From contig DATMGU010000136.1 in the NCBI GenBank assembly GCA_035555315.1, forward strand, positions 40,633-104,632: DNA of 64,000 nt, given 5' to 3'. The notes beneath the pieces are model-generated. The model worked only from the letters and a program-made list of their open reading frames with translations, was not told where the DNA came from and did no database searches. Made by a program: the position numbers and the translations under genes. This DNA comes from DATMGU01 sp035555315 (GTDB taxonomy: Bacteria; Pseudomonadota; Alphaproteobacteria; ATCC43930; CGMCC-115725). Of the stretch, positions 34,220 through 43,415 are shown piece by piece (within the stretch, counting starts at the first letter, position 1; each line of letters opens with the position of its first letter).

Positions 34220-35449
34220 ATGTACTTTAATTCTGAACAATCTATATCACCTTTATCAGCAAAATCTCCAGACCGCAGACAGTGGGCGATCTGCTTTCTG
34301 TGTTTTCTCATTATTGTGGTCGACGGATTAGACACGTCGTCAATCGCTTATGTTGCTCCTGTACTATCCGAGGCCTGGGGTCTTGGTAAGGGCGCGATCG
34401 CACCAGCGTTTACTTGCACAAGTGTAGGGGCGGTATTGGGATATTTGTTGAGTGGCCGCTTAGTGCGTCAATTTGGCCGCAGGCATTTAATAGCTATGAG
34501 TATAGCCATATTCGGAACACTATCGATCTGTACGGCGTATGTGGATTCTCTAAGTATTTTATCCTTGCTGCGATTGCTAACAGCCATTGGCCTCGGGTGC
34601 ACAGTGCCAGCGGTCATTTCATTCGCTGCGGATCACAGCACCGACAATCATCGTGCATCTATTACGATCGCGGTGACTACTGGCCTATCGTTTGGTGCTG
34701 CCGCAGGGGGAGTATTATCATCTTATTTGATCGGCCATTTCGGTTGGCGCTCTGTATTTATATCCGGCGGCGTTCTGGCGCTCGTGTTGTTGCCGTTTGT
34801 TTGGAAACACATGTATGAAACCTCCTATCCGTCCAGGGACAGGGCTGGAATCGAGAAGGCGGATTTCACGAGTCTGTTTCGGGATGGCGCTGCGTCGGCA
34901 ACCTCTTTGATATGGCTGCTTGCCTTTGTTTCGTTCCTCGTGACGTACTTGTTCATGTTCTGGGTACCGACCATGCTTGCCTCATTCGGGTTCTCACCGA
35001 CACAAGCACCGCTCGGATCAGGTGCCTTTGGACTTGGCGGAGTAACAGGAAACCTCGTTCTCCTCCCCCTGGTGAGGCGTTTCGGTCCCCAACGACTTGT
35101 GATTGCCATGTCGTTACTTGCTATCTGTTGCCTAGGCGGACTTGCGTTTGGTGACTTTCATGCGACTGTTGTGCTCTTGCTAATCGCCGGCGTTGGTGCA
35201 GGCATGGTTACCGCCTGTGTCAGTCAATCGACCCTCGCGGTACTGTGCTATCCGCGAGGCTTGAGGATCATCGGCTTGGGTAGTGCCGCTGCCGTAGGAC
35301 GTCTAGGTTCAGTAGTCGGGCCAGCAATAGGTGGTGCGTTGATGGCGAATGAAATTGCGCCGCGCATGATCATGTTGGCCGCATGTGTTCCTGTGTTGTT
35401 GGTGATCTTGATCCTCGCTGCGTCTTGGAAGGCTGAGCGTCGAACATAG
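34220..35449 (+). CDS. MFS transporter, aromatic acid:H+ symporter (AAHS)-like
   Basis: A 409-residue twelve-helix MFS protein. The TM1 motif VDGLDTSSIAYVAPVL contains the D-G-x-D element required for transport in PcaK/BenK-type aromatic-acid importers. GRLVRQFGRRHLIAMS is the cytoplasmic loop 2-3 motif, and GLGCTVPAVISFAADHS lies at TM4-5. Base composition is clearly lower in GC than that of flanking chromosomal genes. Its place between the IclR regulator and the esterase points to import of the pathway substrate. Confidence 0.88.
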   Translation: MYFNSEQSISPLSAKSPDRRQWAICFLCFLIIVVDGLDTSSIAYVAPVLSEAWGLGKGAIAPAFTCTSVGAVLGYLLSGRLVRQFGRRHLIAMSIAIFGTLSICTAYVDSLSILSLLRLLTAIGLGCTVPAVISFAADHSTDNHRASITIAVTTGLSFGAAAGGVLSSYLIGHFGWRSVFISGGVLALVLLPFVWKHMYETSYPSRDRAGIEKADFTSLFRDGAASATSLIWLLAFVSFLVTYLFMFWVPTMLASFGFSPTQAPLGSGAFGLGGVTGNLVLLPLVRRFGPQRLVIAMSLLAICCLGGLAFGDFHATVVLLLIAGVGAGMVTACVSQSTLAVLCYPRGLRIIGLGSAAAVGRLGSVVGPAIGGALMANEIAPRMIMLAACVPVLLVILILAASWKAERRT

Positions 35450-35526
35450 TGCGACGAAAGGACACTAAAGGGACGCTAAAGCGACGCAAAGGAGTGCGCT
35501 TTGAACAGAAACCACGCGGATTTTAT

Positions 35527-36999
35527 ATGACTCTTCCAAATACGACTGTGCAAACCGGCGCTGGCTTGGCTGTGGGCGTAACACAGGGTAATGTCCGCAT
35601 CTACCGGGGGATTCGGTATGGAGACCCAGCCATTCCAAAGACGCGATTCTCCGGTCTTGTGCGGGCTCAGGCACGGGACGGGCTCGCGAATGGACAACCC
35701 GCTGCGTTTCCGCAAAAGCGCAGTCGCCTTGCTGACCTGATGGGCGATGCCGTCGCTGGAATTCGGCAAGAGGAAGAGGCGTTCCTGCTCGACCTGTGGG
35801 CGCCATGCGATGCTGAAAATCTACCGGTCTTGGTGTTCTTGCACGGAGGCGCCTTTATATCAGGCGGAGGAAGTGGTACGCGCTACGATGGCGCTAGGTT
35901 GGCGAGCGAAGAAGATCTCATCGTAATCACGCTTAACTATCGTCTTGGTGCACTCGGCCATTTATGTATCGATGGTGTCTGCGACGGCAACCTTCCTTTT
36001 GGTGACATCCTCCAAGCGTTGCAATGGATCCAGGAAAACGCATGCGGATTTGGTGGCAATCCAGACAATGTCACCGTGGCGGGGCAATCCGCAGGAGCGT
36101 GGTACGCACACCTCCTGGCCGTAAGCCGCGCTTCTAAAGGATTACTCAGACGCAATATTCTTCTCAGTCTACCTTATTATCCACCGATGCTGCGAACAAG
36201 CGCTGAGCACCTTATGAGAGAGTTCAGTGCTTTAGTTGATCATCGAGATCTGCGCAGCGTTCCGATAGAGGAGGTGCTCTCGGCTCAGGTGGAGATTATG
36301 AAACGCGCATCGCGATTCGGTGACCTGACACTCGGCTTCTATCCCGTCGTTTCCGGAGACATCGTGCCGGAATGGCTGTTCGATTATCCACGGGCGGCGG
36401 CTGTGGCGCATATCGAGTCAACCCTTATAGGCTATACGCGCGATGAGAACGCGGCCTTCTTGTTCGGCGCGGAGGCCACGCGAAGCCCGACGGAAAAAGC
36501 CGTCACGGCGTGGTACGAATCGAAATTTGGCGCTGACGGCGTGAGTGCGCGTGAGCATTTCGATAAGCTTCGTAGCGCACCAACTTCGTATACCGCACTT
36601 GTCGATGGCGGAACCGAATTGAGCTTTGCCGTTCCAGCAAGATCAATCGCCCATGCCTTCTCGAACGAGGGTATTAAGAGCTGGATGTATCGTTTTGACC
36701 TGCAAAGTGGTTCCCAAACGCTGCTGGGGCCACATTGTCTTGAATTGCCGTTTCTTTTCGGGAACCGGGAGGATTGGCGCGATGCATCGATGCTGGAGCA
36801 GATCGACGATGTGGTATTTGAACGTGTGAGCGCGCAGTTTCGACATGCTATCGCTGAGTATTCGCGAGGACGATCGCCGTCGAGCAGCCCCGGTAGTATC
36901 TGGTCAGCCTACTCCTCGAACTCAAGAAAATGTAATGTTCTGGACTCCGATAGCGCGGCTTCCATCATTGATGTCGTGCATCCAGGGATACATCTTTGA
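35527..36999 (+). CDS. Type-B carboxylesterase (alpha/beta hydrolase)
   Basis: A 490-residue carboxylesterase of the cholinesterase/pNB-esterase family. The nucleophile is Ser188 in GQSAG (the usual GESAG with Glu replaced by Gln). The oxyanion loop HGGAF is at 106-110, the acid is in YTRDENAAF, and the histidine in GPHCLELPFLFGN. I prefer the ATG at 35527, since residues from there align with the family start (VGVTQGNVRIYRGIRYGDP). An upstream GTG at 35449, overlapping the transporter stop, would add 26 basic residues. It would release the aromatic acid or amine core from an ester or carbamate before ring cleavage. The last genes of the island end here. Confidence 0.88.
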   Translation: MTLPNTTVQTGAGLAVGVTQGNVRIYRGIRYGDPAIPKTRFSGLVRAQARDGLANGQPAAFPQKRSRLADLMGDAVAGIRQEEEAFLLDLWAPCDAENLPVLVFLHGGAFISGGGSGTRYDGARLASEEDLIVITLNYRLGALGHLCIDGVCDGNLPFGDILQALQWIQENACGFGGNPDNVTVAGQSAGAWYAHLLAVSRASKGLLRRNILLSLPYYPPMLRTSAEHLMREFSALVDHRDLRSVPIEEVLSAQVEIMKRASRFGDLTLGFYPVVSGDIVPEWLFDYPRAAAVAHIESTLIGYTRDENAAFLFGAEATRSPTEKAVTAWYESKFGADGVSAREHFDKLRSAPTSYTALVDGGTELSFAVPARSIAHAFSNEGIKSWMYRFDLQSGSQTLLGPHCLELPFLFGNREDWRDASMLEQIDDVVFERVSAQFRHAIAEYSRGRSPSSSPGSIWSAYSSNSRKCNVLDSDSAASIIDVVHPGIHL

Positions 37000-37439
37000 T
37001 CAGAGGTGTTTAGTACGATATTCAAGCTCAGACGTTTCGACACTAGACCAGGGCTGTTCAACGCTCCTGATGTAAGCGGATGCACGGGATCAGCACCGGC
37101 CGGCTTTAGGTTCGCCGGCCAGTCGCACCGAGGCAGGCGGTGGGACATAGCGCCCCCCGGCCTTGAGGGACGATGAGTCGCAGGGCGGTTTTGAAGGTGA
37201 TGAAGGTGCCCACCCGGGATCGACGACCGGTTCGTGGAGCGCTCGCCGAGCGCGCATTAATTCACGACCTTCATCAAGTTTTCAGGCTCTAATACTTCAG
37301 AATTCAACAAGGCTTCGGCAAAAGGCAGACCACAAAAGACGACACCGCATATTGACAGGGATGCCTCCCACGCTACTCTCGCCAGATGATGTCGTAAGAA
37401 CATCAGTCAAATCGGCAATCGGTATGGGAGGAATCAAAG
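37000..37439. other. Intergenic region between esterase and sugar ABC operon, with two hairpins
   Basis: About 440 bases without a recognisable gene. A perfect 7-base stem, GGCCGGC / GCCGGCC, lies at 37098-37104 and 37114-37120 with a 9-base loop. A 6-base stem, GCGCTC / GAGCGC, lies at 37239-37253 with a 3-base loop. Neither is followed by a T tract, so Rho-independent termination is uncertain. The right half should carry the promoter of the binding-protein gene, whose ribosome-binding site GGGAGG is at 37426-37431. Composition shifts back towards high GC in this interval, so it probably contains the right boundary of the island. Confidence 0.5.
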
Positions 37440-38420
37440 ATGAGCACCAAACGGTTAGGGTGGTTCATTGCGGCCGCATGTCTCGCCTCGCTGGCGGCGA
37501 TGCCGGCGGTCAGGGCGGACGAACTGCCCAAGCTTAAGGAGAAGCCCACCTATAAGGTCGGCTTCGCCCAGACCGAGAGCAACAATCCATGGCGGCTCGC
37601 CCAGACCCAGAGCATGAAGGACGAAGCGGCCAAGCGGGGCTGGCAGCTCGTTTACACGGATGCCTCCGGTTCCGCGGCGAAGCAGGTCGCCGATGTGGAT
37701 TCGATGATCGCGCAGCATGTCGACGTGATCTTTCTGTCGCCGCGTGAGGAAAAGCCGCTGATCCCCGCGGTCATGAAGGCCAAGAAGGCCGGCATTCCGC
37801 TGTTCCTGATCGATCGCAGCGTAGATGCCAATCTGGCGAAGCCCGGCCGCGATTATGTCTCGTTCATCGGCTCGGATTTCGTCGACGAAGGCCGGCGGGC
37901 CGGCGAATGGCTGGTCAAGGCGACCGGCGGCACGGCCAAGGTCATCGAGTTGCAGGGCACCAGCGGCTCCTCGCCCGCGAATGACCGCAAGAAGGGCTTC
38001 GCCGAGGTGATCGCGAAATCGCCGGGTATTCAGATCGTCGCCTCGCAGGATGGCGATTTCGCCCGCGACAAGGGTCGCCAAGTGATGGAAACCCTGTTGC
38101 AGGCCCATCCCGAGGCGACCGCCGTGTTCGCCCATAACGACGAGATGGCGCTGGGGGCGATCACAGCCCTCGAAGCGGCCGGCCGGCATCCTGGCAAGGA
38201 CATCACCGTTGTCTCGATCGATGGCGAGAAGGATGGGCTGCAGGCGATCATCGACGGCAAGCTGGGCGCCACCGTCGAATGCAACCCGCGCTTCGGCCCC
38301 GGCGCCTTCCAGGCCGCCGCCGACTACGCGGCCGGTAAGAAGATCGATCCGATCGTCGTGAACCAGGACCATTTCTACGATAAGACCAACGCCGCCCAGA
38401 GCCTCGCCGGCTCCTATTGA
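37440..38420 (+). CDS. ytfQ: Sugar ABC transporter substrate-binding protein, YtfQ-like
   Basis: Periplasmic sugar-binding protein of 326 residues, type I fold. A signal peptide ends near VRA (about residue 26). Blocks shared with E. coli YtfQ, the galactofuranose-binding protein, are DRSVDANLAKPGRDYV, KVIELQGTSGSSPANDRKKGFAEVI, and SQDGDFARDKGRQVMETLL. AHNDEMALGAI and VVSIDGEKDG follow as family sugar-contact segments. GGGAGG 8 bases before the ATG is a strong ribosome-binding site. It heads a four-gene set with the YtfR, YtfT and YjfF layout. The sugar is probably a furanose or a ribose-like sugar. Confidence 0.9.
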   Translation: MSTKRLGWFIAAACLASLAAMPAVRADELPKLKEKPTYKVGFAQTESNNPWRLAQTQSMKDEAAKRGWQLVYTDASGSAAKQVADVDSMIAQHVDVIFLSPREEKPLIPAVMKAKKAGIPLFLIDRSVDANLAKPGRDYVSFIGSDFVDEGRRAGEWLVKATGGTAKVIELQGTSGSSPANDRKKGFAEVIAKSPGIQIVASQDGDFARDKGRQVMETLLQAHPEATAVFAHNDEMALGAITALEAAGRHPGKDITVVSIDGEKDGLQAIIDGKLGATVECNPRFGPGAFQAAADYAAGKKIDPIVVNQDHFYDKTNAAQSLAGSY

Positions 38421-38429
38421 TACGGAAGA

Positions 38430-38465
38430 GGCGGGACGGCCGCGTGCACCGTCCCGCCCCTTTTT
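38430..38465 (+). terminator. Rho-independent terminator between ytfQ and ytfR
   Basis: A 10-base perfect stem, GGCGGGACGG (38430-38439) with CCGTCCCGCC (38449-38458), closes a 9-base loop and is followed by CC and five T's. It lies 10 bases after the binding-protein stop and 35 before the ATPase start. Partial readthrough would make binding protein in excess over the membrane complex. Confidence 0.85.
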
Positions 38466-38499
38466 CCCAGCGGATATTGGAGCTGATGATGGGTGTGCC

Positions 38500-40041
38500 A
38501 TGACGGACGACATCCTGCTTTCAATGTCGGGGATCGGGAAAAGTTTCGCCGGCGTTGCCGCCCTCAAGGAGGCGAGCCTGACCGTCGGGCGCGGCGAGGT
38601 GCTGGCCTTGATCGGCCAGAATGGCGCCGGCAAATCGACGTTGATCAAGGTCTTGACGGGTGCCGTCGCCCGCGAGAGCGGCGCTGTGCGGTTCGAGGGC
38701 GTGCCGGTCGATTTCCGCACGCCGCAAGATGCCCAGGCCGCCGGCATCGCGACGATCTATCAGGAGATCAATCTGGTGCCGCTGCGCTCGGTGGCGGAGA
38801 ATATCTTTCTCGGCCGGGAACCACGGCGCTGGGGGCTGATCGATTGGCGCCGGATGCATGAGCAGGCGAACGCCGTGCTGGCACAATTCGCCGTTTCCAT
38901 CGATGTCCGGCAGCCGCTGCATCACTTCAATACGGCGACCCAGCAGATGGTCGCGATCGCCCGGGCGATCGGTCAGCAGGCGCGGCTCGTGGTGATGGAC
39001 GAACCGACCTCGTCGCTCGACGATCGCGAGGTCGCGGTGCTGTTCGATGTCATCCGGCAGTTGAAGGCGCGCGGCATCGGCGTGATTTTCGTCAGCCACC
39101 GGCTGGACGAGCTCTATGTCGTGTGCGACCGGGTGACGATCATGCGCGACGGCATGACCGTCGCGGATCAGCCGATGGCGAGCATCAGCAAGCTCGAACT
39201 GGTCGCCGCCATGCTCGGCCGCAGCCTCGAAGAGGTGAAGCAGTTCGGCGCCACCGCCTTCGAGGAGGATTTCGCCGTGCGCCCCGCCAAGGTGCTGGAG
39301 GTCGAGGGGCTGAAAGTCGCGCCGCGGGTCGCCAAGGTCGATCTCGATGTGCACGAGGGGGAGATCGTCGGTCTCGCGGGGCTGCTGGGGTCCGGCCGGA
39401 CCGAGACGGCGCGGGCGATCTTCGGCGCTGATCGGCCACAGGCCGGCACGATCCGCTTCGGCCACGAGACGACCGGCTTTCGCACCTCGCGGGAGGCGAT
39501 CGGCGCCGGCATCGGTTTCTGTTCGGAGGATCGCAAGACCGAAGGCATCGTGCCGGACATGTCGGTGCGGGATAACCTGACCCTCGCGCTGCTACCCCAG
39601 CTCACCCGCCATGGCGTGATCGACCAGGCGCGGCAGCGCGAGATCGTCGATCGGCTGATCAAGCGCCTGGGCATCCGCCTGAGCAGCGCCGATCAGAAGA
39701 TCCGAGAACTCTCCGGCGGCAATCAGCAAAAGGTGCTGCTGGCGCGCTGGCTGTGCATGAAACCGAAATTGCTCATCCTGGACGAGCCGACGCGGGGCAT
39801 CGACGTCGCGGCCAAGGCCGAGATCCAGAGCCTGATCCGGGAATTGGCCCGCGACGGGCTGGCCGTGCTGATGATTTCCTCGGAACTCGAGGAACTGACC
39901 GAGGGCTGCCATCGGGTCAGCGTCCTGCGCGACGGCCGATCGGTCGCCACCTTGGATCATGCGGAGGCGACCGAGCATGCCATCATGACCGCGATGGCTC
40001 ACGGCCCGGATGAGGCATCGATAAGCCATGCAGGAGCTTGA
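38500..40041 (+). CDS. ytfR: Sugar ABC transporter ATP-binding protein, YtfR-like (two ABC domains)
   Basis: A 513-residue fused ATPase. The first nucleotide-binding domain has Walker A GQNGAGKST (about residues 38-46) and Walker B LVVMDEPTSSLDD; the second has a degenerate Walker A, GLLGSGRTE, and signature LSGGNQQKVLLARWL with LILDEPTRGIDVAAK. The degenerate second site is normal for the CUT2/RbsA family. VSHRLDELYVVCDRVTIMRDG is the H-loop region. It overlaps the next permease by 14 bases. Stop and start overlaps tie it to the two membrane subunits. Confidence 0.93.
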   Translation: MTDDILLSMSGIGKSFAGVAALKEASLTVGRGEVLALIGQNGAGKSTLIKVLTGAVARESGAVRFEGVPVDFRTPQDAQAAGIATIYQEINLVPLRSVAENIFLGREPRRWGLIDWRRMHEQANAVLAQFAVSIDVRQPLHHFNTATQQMVAIARAIGQQARLVVMDEPTSSLDDREVAVLFDVIRQLKARGIGVIFVSHRLDELYVVCDRVTIMRDGMTVADQPMASISKLELVAAMLGRSLEEVKQFGATAFEEDFAVRPAKVLEVEGLKVAPRVAKVDLDVHEGEIVGLAGLLGSGRTETARAIFGADRPQAGTIRFGHETTGFRTSREAIGAGIGFCSEDRKTEGIVPDMSVRDNLTLALLPQLTRHGVIDQARQREIVDRLIKRLGIRLSSADQKIRELSGGNQQKVLLARWLCMKPKLLILDEPTRGIDVAAKAEIQSLIRELARDGLAVLMISSELEELTEGCHRVSVLRDGRSVATLDHAEATEHAIMTAMAHGPDEASISHAGA

Positions 40042-41029
40042 GGTCGCGGCGCCGCGGCGGCGCAGAGGCTTGACCTGGCCCTGGCGCGGCGGGCCCCTCG
40101 CCGGGGCCTTGCTGGCGCTCGGCATCCTGGTGTTGTTCAACCTGATCGCGACGCCGCATTTCACCAGTCTGCAAACCCTCTATGTCAACCTGACCCAAGT
40201 CACGACGATCGTCATCGTCGCGGTCGGCATGACCATGGTGATCGCGACCGGCGGCATCGATCTGTCGGTCGGGTCGCTGATGGCGATCGCCGGCGCGCTG
40301 GCGCCGCTGATCTTCGCAGGACGGCTGTTCGGCATGGGACCGGGGCTGCTGGCCGATGGCCTGGCCTTCGTGCTGCCCGTGCTGGCCGCCATGGCGTTCG
40401 GCACCTTCAATGGCTGGCTGGTCGCCCGCTTCCGCATCCAGCCGATCGTGGCCACCCTGGTGCTGTTCATCGCCGGACGCGGCATCGCCCAGGTGATGAC
40501 CAACGGCAATCTGCAGGCCTTCCACAATGCCAGCTTCTACGCCTTGGGCCTCGGGCGGGTGCTAGGCGTGCCGGTGCAGGTGTGGCTGATGATGGCGGTG
40601 GTCGGCGCCGCGACGTGGGTGATGGGCCGCACGCTCTACGGCCGTCAGTTGCTGGCGGTCGGCGGCAACGAGGCGGCGGCGCAGCTCTCGGGCCTGCCGG
40701 TCGCGCGCATCAAGATCATCGTCTACGCCGTCTCCGGCCTGCTGTCGGGCATCGCCGGCCTGATCGTCATCGCGATCAATTCCTCCTCGGATGCCAACCT
40801 GGTCGGGCTGGGCATGGAACTCGACGCGATCGCGGCGGTCGCGGTCGGCGGTACCGCGCTGACCGGCGGGCGGGCCTCCATCATCGGCACGCTGCTGGGG
40901 GCGCTCATCATCCAGCTGCTGCGCTACACGCTGCTGTCCCATGGCGTGCCGGACGCGGCGGCGTTGGTCGTCAAGGCGACGGTCATCCTGGCCGCGGTCT
41001 ATCTCCAGCAAGTTCGGCGGGCATCATGA
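40028..41029 (+). CDS. ytfT: Sugar ABC transporter permease, YtfT-like
   Basis: A 333-residue CUT2-family membrane protein with about eight to ten helices. TGGIDLSVGSLMAIAGA (about residues 74-90) is the hallmark of RbsC/YtfT permeases. GNEAAAQLSGLPVARIKIIVYAVSGLLSG is the coupling region. The start lies within the 3' end of the ATPase gene and the stop overlaps the next permease (ATGA). Two different permeases suggest a heterodimeric channel, as in the E. coli galactofuranose system. Confidence 0.9.
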   Translation: MQELEVAAPRRRRGLTWPWRGGPLAGALLALGILVLFNLIATPHFTSLQTLYVNLTQVTTIVIVAVGMTMVIATGGIDLSVGSLMAIAGALAPLIFAGRLFGMGPGLLADGLAFVLPVLAAMAFGTFNGWLVARFRIQPIVATLVLFIAGRGIAQVMTNGNLQAFHNASFYALGLGRVLGVPVQVWLMMAVVGAATWVMGRTLYGRQLLAVGGNEAAAQLSGLPVARIKIIVYAVSGLLSGIAGLIVIAINSSSDANLVGLGMELDAIAAVAVGGTALTGGRASIIGTLLGALIIQLLRYTLLSHGVPDAAALVVKATVILAAVYLQQVRRAS

Positions 41030-42024
41030 CCACGATGATCGATGCGTCGTCGCTACCGGCGGCGGCGAAACCCGGCCGGCGCAGCACCCTGCTGCAGCGA
41101 CAGGGCGTCGTCGTGGCGCTGCTGCTGCTGATCCTGTTCGGCGCCTGGCGCTACGATGATTTCTTCGGCCTCTACAACATCATGAGCGTGCTGCGGTACA
41201 ATTCCATGTTCGCGCTGGTGGCCCTCGGCATGAGCTTCGTCATCATGACCGGCGGCATCGATCTGTCCGTCGGTGCGACAGCCGCGCTGGCCAGCGTCGT
41301 GTCGGCCGGGCTCAGCGATATCGGGCTGGGCGCTGGGCTGGCGGCGGGGATCGGGGCCGGCCTCGCGATCGGACTGATCAACGGCTTGGCCATCACCAGG
41401 TTTCGGCTGCCGGCCTTCGTCACCACGCTGGCGACCATGCTGGCGGCGCGTGGCTTGGCGCTGCTCATTTCCGGCAACCAATCGGTCTCGGTCTCCTGGG
41501 AAACGTCTTTCACCGACCTTGGCGGCGGTGATTTCCTGGACTTTCCCATCCCGGCCTGGATCGCCATCGTGGCGTTCATCGCCGGTTCGGTGCTGCTGAA
41601 TTTCACCGGCTTTGGCCGGACCGTGCTGGCGATCGGCGGCAACGAGGAGGCGGCACGCCTCATGGGCTTGCCGGTCGCGCGGGTGAAAACCCTGGTCTAT
41701 GTCCTGACCGGCGGGCTGGCGGGCCTCGCCGGCGTCATCCTCGCCGCGCAATTCGGCGCTGGGCAGCCGACCGAGGGGCAGGGTTGGGAGCTGTTCGCGA
41801 TCGCGGCCGTGGTGGTCGGCGGCACCCTGTTGACCGGCGGCATGGGATCGGTCGGCTTCACGCTCGCCGGCACGCTGCTGCTCGGCCTCATCTTCAACAT
41901 TCTCAATTTCGAGAATGGCCGGGGCGATTTCACGCTCAGCGCCTATTGGCAGTCGGTCATCCGCGGCGCGTTCCTGCTCATCGTCGTGCTGCTGCAGAAC
42001 CGGCTCGCCCGACGCCCGACGTGA
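41026..42024 (+). CDS. yjfF: Sugar ABC transporter permease, YjfF-like
   Basis: Second CUT2-family permease, 332 residues. It carries MTGGIDLSVGATAALASVV and GNEEAARLMGLPVARVKTLVYVLTGGLAGLAG, parallel to the upstream permease. GMGSVGFTLAGTLLLGLIFNILNFENG near the C-terminus is typical of YjfF. I set the start at the ATG at 41026, which overlaps the upstream stop; the same open frame extends further left without being coding. The operon ends 36 bases before the convergent tRNA-Phe gene. No transcriptional regulator is encoded beside this operon. Confidence 0.9.
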   Translation: MTTMIDASSLPAAAKPGRRSTLLQRQGVVVALLLLILFGAWRYDDFFGLYNIMSVLRYNSMFALVALGMSFVIMTGGIDLSVGATAALASVVSAGLSDIGLGAGLAAGIGAGLAIGLINGLAITRFRLPAFVTTLATMLAARGLALLISGNQSVSVSWETSFTDLGGGDFLDFPIPAWIAIVAFIAGSVLLNFTGFGRTVLAIGGNEEAARLMGLPVARVKTLVYVLTGGLAGLAGVILAAQFGAGQPTEGQGWELFAIAAVVVGGTLLTGGMGSVGFTLAGTLLLGLIFNILNFENGRGDFTLSAYWQSVIRGAFLLIVVLLQNRLARRPT

Positions 42025-42059
42025 CTGTGGTCTCTGGGGCCATCTCAACGAGAGGGAAG

Positions 42060-42135
<76 letters not shown>

Positions 42136-42227
42136 AGGTCGCCTTCCGGTCAAGGAGGGGAGGTATAGGGAAAAGCCGATGGCCTGTCCAGCCCTCCGGG
42201 CGGACTCTTCTGGAAGAGATTACAGGG

Positions 42228-43376
42228 TCAGGTCTGGGTTTCACCGCGCCGGTTGATGCGGCTGTCGCGGTGAATATAAACGCTGATCAACAAGCCGAAG
42301 CCGAACATCACGGTCAGCATCGCCGTACCGCCATAGGAAATCAACGGCAGCGGCACGCCGACCACCGGGATCAGCCCCATCACCATGGCCGTGTTGATGA
42401 ACACATAGAGGAAGAAATTCACGGTGATGCCGAGCGCCAGCAGCCGACCGAAATGATTGCGGCTGCGCAGCGCGATCGCGAAGCCATAGGCGAATACCAG
42501 GCTGTAGAGGCCGAGCAGGATCAACCCGCCGACCAGGCCGAATTCCTCGGCGAACATCGTGAAGATGAAATCGGTCTGCTTTTCCGGCAGGAAGTTCAGA
42601 TGGCTTTGCGTGCCGAGCAGGAAGCCCTTGCCGAACATGCCGCCGGAGCCCAGGGCGATCTTGGACTGCAGGATGTGATATCCGGCACCGAGACTATCCG
42701 TTTCCGGGTTCAGGAACGTGTTGATGCGCCGCTTTTGATACTCGCGCAGGAAACCCCAGGCGATCGGCACCAGGCTGACGCCGCCGACGATGCCGATGAT
42801 GAATTTCCAGAGGCGCACGCCGGCCAGAAAGAACATGCCGCCGCCGCACATGATCAGCATCATGGCGGTGCCGAGATCGGGCTGCTTCAAGACCAGCGCC
42901 GCCGGCACGAAAACCAGGCCCATGGGGATCAGCAGCAGCAACGGCCGGCCGACCTCCTCGATGGTCAGACCGTTGAAATAGCGGGCCAGCGCCATGACCA
43001 GGCCGATCTTCATGATCTCGGACGGCTGCAGCGACACCGGTCCGAGTTCGATCCAGCGCTGCGCGCCCATGCCGATCGCCCCATGCAGATCGACCGCCAC
43101 CAGCAACAGCAGTGCTACCCCGTAGATCGGATAGGCGAGCTTCAGCCAGATCTGCACATCGACCACGGCGACGCAGAGCAGCAACGCCACCGAGGCGGCG
43201 AAGCGGATCATCTGGCGCATGGCCCAAGGATCGAGATTGCCGTTGGCCGCCGAATAGAGCACCGCGAAGCCGATCGACGCGATGGCGGAGAGCAGGAGCA
43301 CCAGGCCCCAATTGATGTTCCACAGCTTCTCGGCGAAGGTCGGCGCCCGCGCGCTGAAATCGAAATCGGCGATCAT
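42228..43376 (-). CDS. rodA: Rod-shape SEDS peptidoglycan glycosyltransferase RodA
   Basis: Inner-membrane polymerase of lipid II in the elongasome, partner of PBP2. The 382-residue SEDS protein has about ten helices. Family blocks are WALRQMIRFA-like segments near the second helix, LQPSEIMKIGLVMALARYFN, and the catalytic-region segment LKQPDLGTAMMLIMCGGGMFF, whose Asp is essential in RodA. VPLPLISYGGTAMLTVMFGFGLL is near the C-terminus. It is last in the mreB-mreC-mreD-mrdA-rodA series, 39 bases after mrdA. The tRNA gene follows on the same strand. Confidence 0.95.
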   Translation of the reverse strand: MIADFDFSARAPTFAEKLWNINWGLVLLLSAIASIGFAVLYSAANGNLDPWAMRQMIRFAASVALLLCVAVVDVQIWLKLAYPIYGVALLLLVAVDLHGAIGMGAQRWIELGPVSLQPSEIMKIGLVMALARYFNGLTIEEVGRPLLLLIPMGLVFVPAALVLKQPDLGTAMMLIMCGGGMFFLAGVRLWKFIIGIVGGVSLVPIAWGFLREYQKRRINTFLNPETDSLGAGYHILQSKIALGSGGMFGKGFLLGTQSHLNFLPEKQTDFIFTMFAEEFGLVGGLILLGLYSLVFAYGFAIALRSRNHFGRLLALGITVNFFLYVFINTAMVMGLIPVVGVPLPLISYGGTAMLTVMFGFGLLISVYIHRDSRINRRGETQT

Positions 43377-43415
43377 GGGGCTGATCCCAAGACACGCCTC
43401 GTCACGCCGCCACCC

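Noticed and set aside
36909..37148. 79-codon minus-strand frame starting MSHRLPRCDWPANL downstream of the esterase
   Set aside because: I considered a transposase end, but found no family motif and no continuation. It overlaps the esterase 3' end on the opposite strand.
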